A stretch of 14,691 nucleotides of DNA, taken from NCBI GenBank assembly GCA_943325515.2, contig CALPPS020000065.1:1-14691 (forward strand), written 5' to 3'. The translations under genes and the position numbers were made by a program. This document shows, in pieces, positions 13,953 through 14,691 of this stretch. The notes under the pieces were generated by a model, which was not told the DNA's origin, searched no databases, and saw nothing but the letters and a program-made list of their open reading frames with translations. The DNA comes from Flavobacterium psychrophilum. Lineage in GTDB: Bacteria; Bacteroidota; Bacteroidia; Flavobacteriales; Flavobacteriaceae. Position 1 is the stretch's first letter. Every line of letters begins with the position of its first letter.

Positions 13953-14691
13953 ATGAAATTTAGATTATTACTCGTTGCTTTTTTTGTTTTAGTATTGAAT
14001 TCGGTTAGCTCTTATGGACAGATTGCACAGTTTGATTTCCCTGCTGCAAGTTCATTAGTCGTTAGTGTCAAAGACATAAATGTCACAGTTACAGATATGG
14101 CATTGTCTGCTGGTACAATAGAAACAAATATTACAATTGGGGCTTATTTTCCAAGTGAACCCTATATTGAGGAAACAGCTGGTTGGACTGCAGGAACTCA
14201 AGCTACAGCAAAAAATTTTACTTTTACTATTACACCTTCTGCAGGGTATGTAATAAACATTACCAATATTTCATTTAGATCTTATACAACAACAGCTGGT
14301 CCATCAGCGGTTGGGTTTGCAATTGGTTCAACAGATATTTATTCAGTTAATTCACCAGACTCCTCATTGCTAACAGTAAACCAATCCGTTTCTGGTCAAA
14401 CCAATCTTTCTTCTGCAGTAATAAAAATTCAGGGATGGCTTAATGGCTCAAGAGCAAGTTCAGGCGGTGGAGTTTTTAGGCTTGATGATGTTATAATATC
14501 TGGAACTGTAACACCAATAGGAATAACCACTACCGCAAACGGAAACTGGAATAATCCGGCTACGTGGATAGGTGGCGTTGTGCCAACCGCTGCTGACATT
14601 GTTTTTATCAATCATGCGGTAACCAATGTAAATGATGGAATTTACCCCGCTAGTGCTATCACAAGAAACACAGGAAAAACAACTACAATAA
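13953..14691 (+). CDS. secreted surface protein, 5' part, cut by the window edge
   Basis: ATG at 13953 opens a frame with no stop to the end of the window (246 codons). It starts with a signal peptide (MKFRLLLVAFFVLVLNSVSS, likely cleavage after SYG near residue 22). Residues about 25-185 are a beta-rich, T/S/A/N-rich domain ending FRLDDVIISGTVTP, the style of the jelly-roll or carbohydrate-binding-like domains found in large Bacteroidota secreted proteins. Residues from about 187 read ITTTANGNWNNPATWIGG and VVPTAADIVFINHAVTNVN, a pattern that opens the beta-helix repeats of flavobacterial adhesin-like proteins. A C-terminal type IX secretion signal is expected downstream but is outside the window. 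The export signal is clear; the function (adhesion, polysaccharide binding or gliding) is inferred. A good promoter lies upstream. Confidence 0.85.
   Translation, partial: MKFRLLLVAFFVLVLNSVSSYGQIAQFDFPAASSLVVSVKDINVTVTDMALSAGTIETNITIGAYFPSEPYIEETAGWTAGTQATAKNFTFTITPSAGYVINITNISFRSYTTTAGPSAVGFAIGSTDIYSVNSPDSSLLTVNQSVSGQTNLSSAVIKIQGWLNGSRASSGGGVFRLDDVIISGTVTPIGITTTANGNWNNPATWIGGVVPTAADIVFINHAVTNVNDGIYPASAITRNTGKTTTI

Noticed and set aside
14429..14611. 60-codon minus-strand ORF near the right edge
   Set aside because: It is antisense to the secreted protein gene, which has a signal peptide, a promoter and a long open frame.

Overview
The window looks like a chromosomal segment of a low-GC Bacteroidota, most likely Flavobacteriaceae and close to Flavobacterium. 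This rests on the AT-rich, A/T-ending codon use, the absence of clear Shine-Dalgarno sites, promoter boxes of the TTG-N19/20-TAnnTTTG type, a long SecA of about 1,100 residues without the usual C-terminal zinc finger, and several small proteins of the kind seen in flavobacteria. It is mostly housekeeping sequence. I found no CRISPR array, insertion sequence, prophage, rRNA or tRNA, and no convincing new multi-gene system.

Layout. Positions 1-98 hold a 14-bp tandem array that runs into a small acidic protein (99-326). That gene converges with no gap on the G3E-type GTPase MeaB (327-1424, minus). Divergent from meaB is a likely operon of an Fsr-like MFS transporter (1569-2777) and a GlcD-type FAD-linked oxidase (2818-4221), closed by a hairpin terminator. 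A 36-residue lysine-rich protein on the minus strand (4257-4367) abuts that hairpin and lies downstream of secA (4421-7765). Upstream of secA is a DUF2795-like small protein (7956-8177) with its own promoter and terminator. Next come a PduO-type cobalamin adenosyltransferase (8304-8894) and a LolD/MacB-type ABC ATPase (8910-9599), probably co-transcribed. A divergent lipoprotein (9768-10436) follows; the gap between them carries two tandem AT-rich palindromes 21 bp apart. A class I methyltransferase (10494-11273) and an Uup-like ABC-F ATPase (11298-13160) form a minus-strand pair. The last third is a roughly 790-bp stretch without an intact gene that holds a frameshifted recX remnant (13497-13633). 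The window ends in the 5' part of a large secreted surface protein (13953 to the edge).

How the genes relate. MeaB and the adenosyltransferase both serve adenosylcobalamin-dependent methylmalonyl-CoA mutase, so the cell probably runs that pathway although the mutase is not in view. SecA would move the pre-lipoprotein and the secreted protein across the inner membrane. The transporter and the oxidase probably share a 2-hydroxyacid or related substrate.

The most interesting non-genic signal is a family of 7-bp-periodic repeats found at five places: the 5' end of the window, the secA leader, two operon junctions, and in frame inside the methyltransferase gene. The strongest overlooked items are the in-frame repeat, the small basic gene at 4257-4367, the recX remnant and the paired palindromes at 9683-9716.
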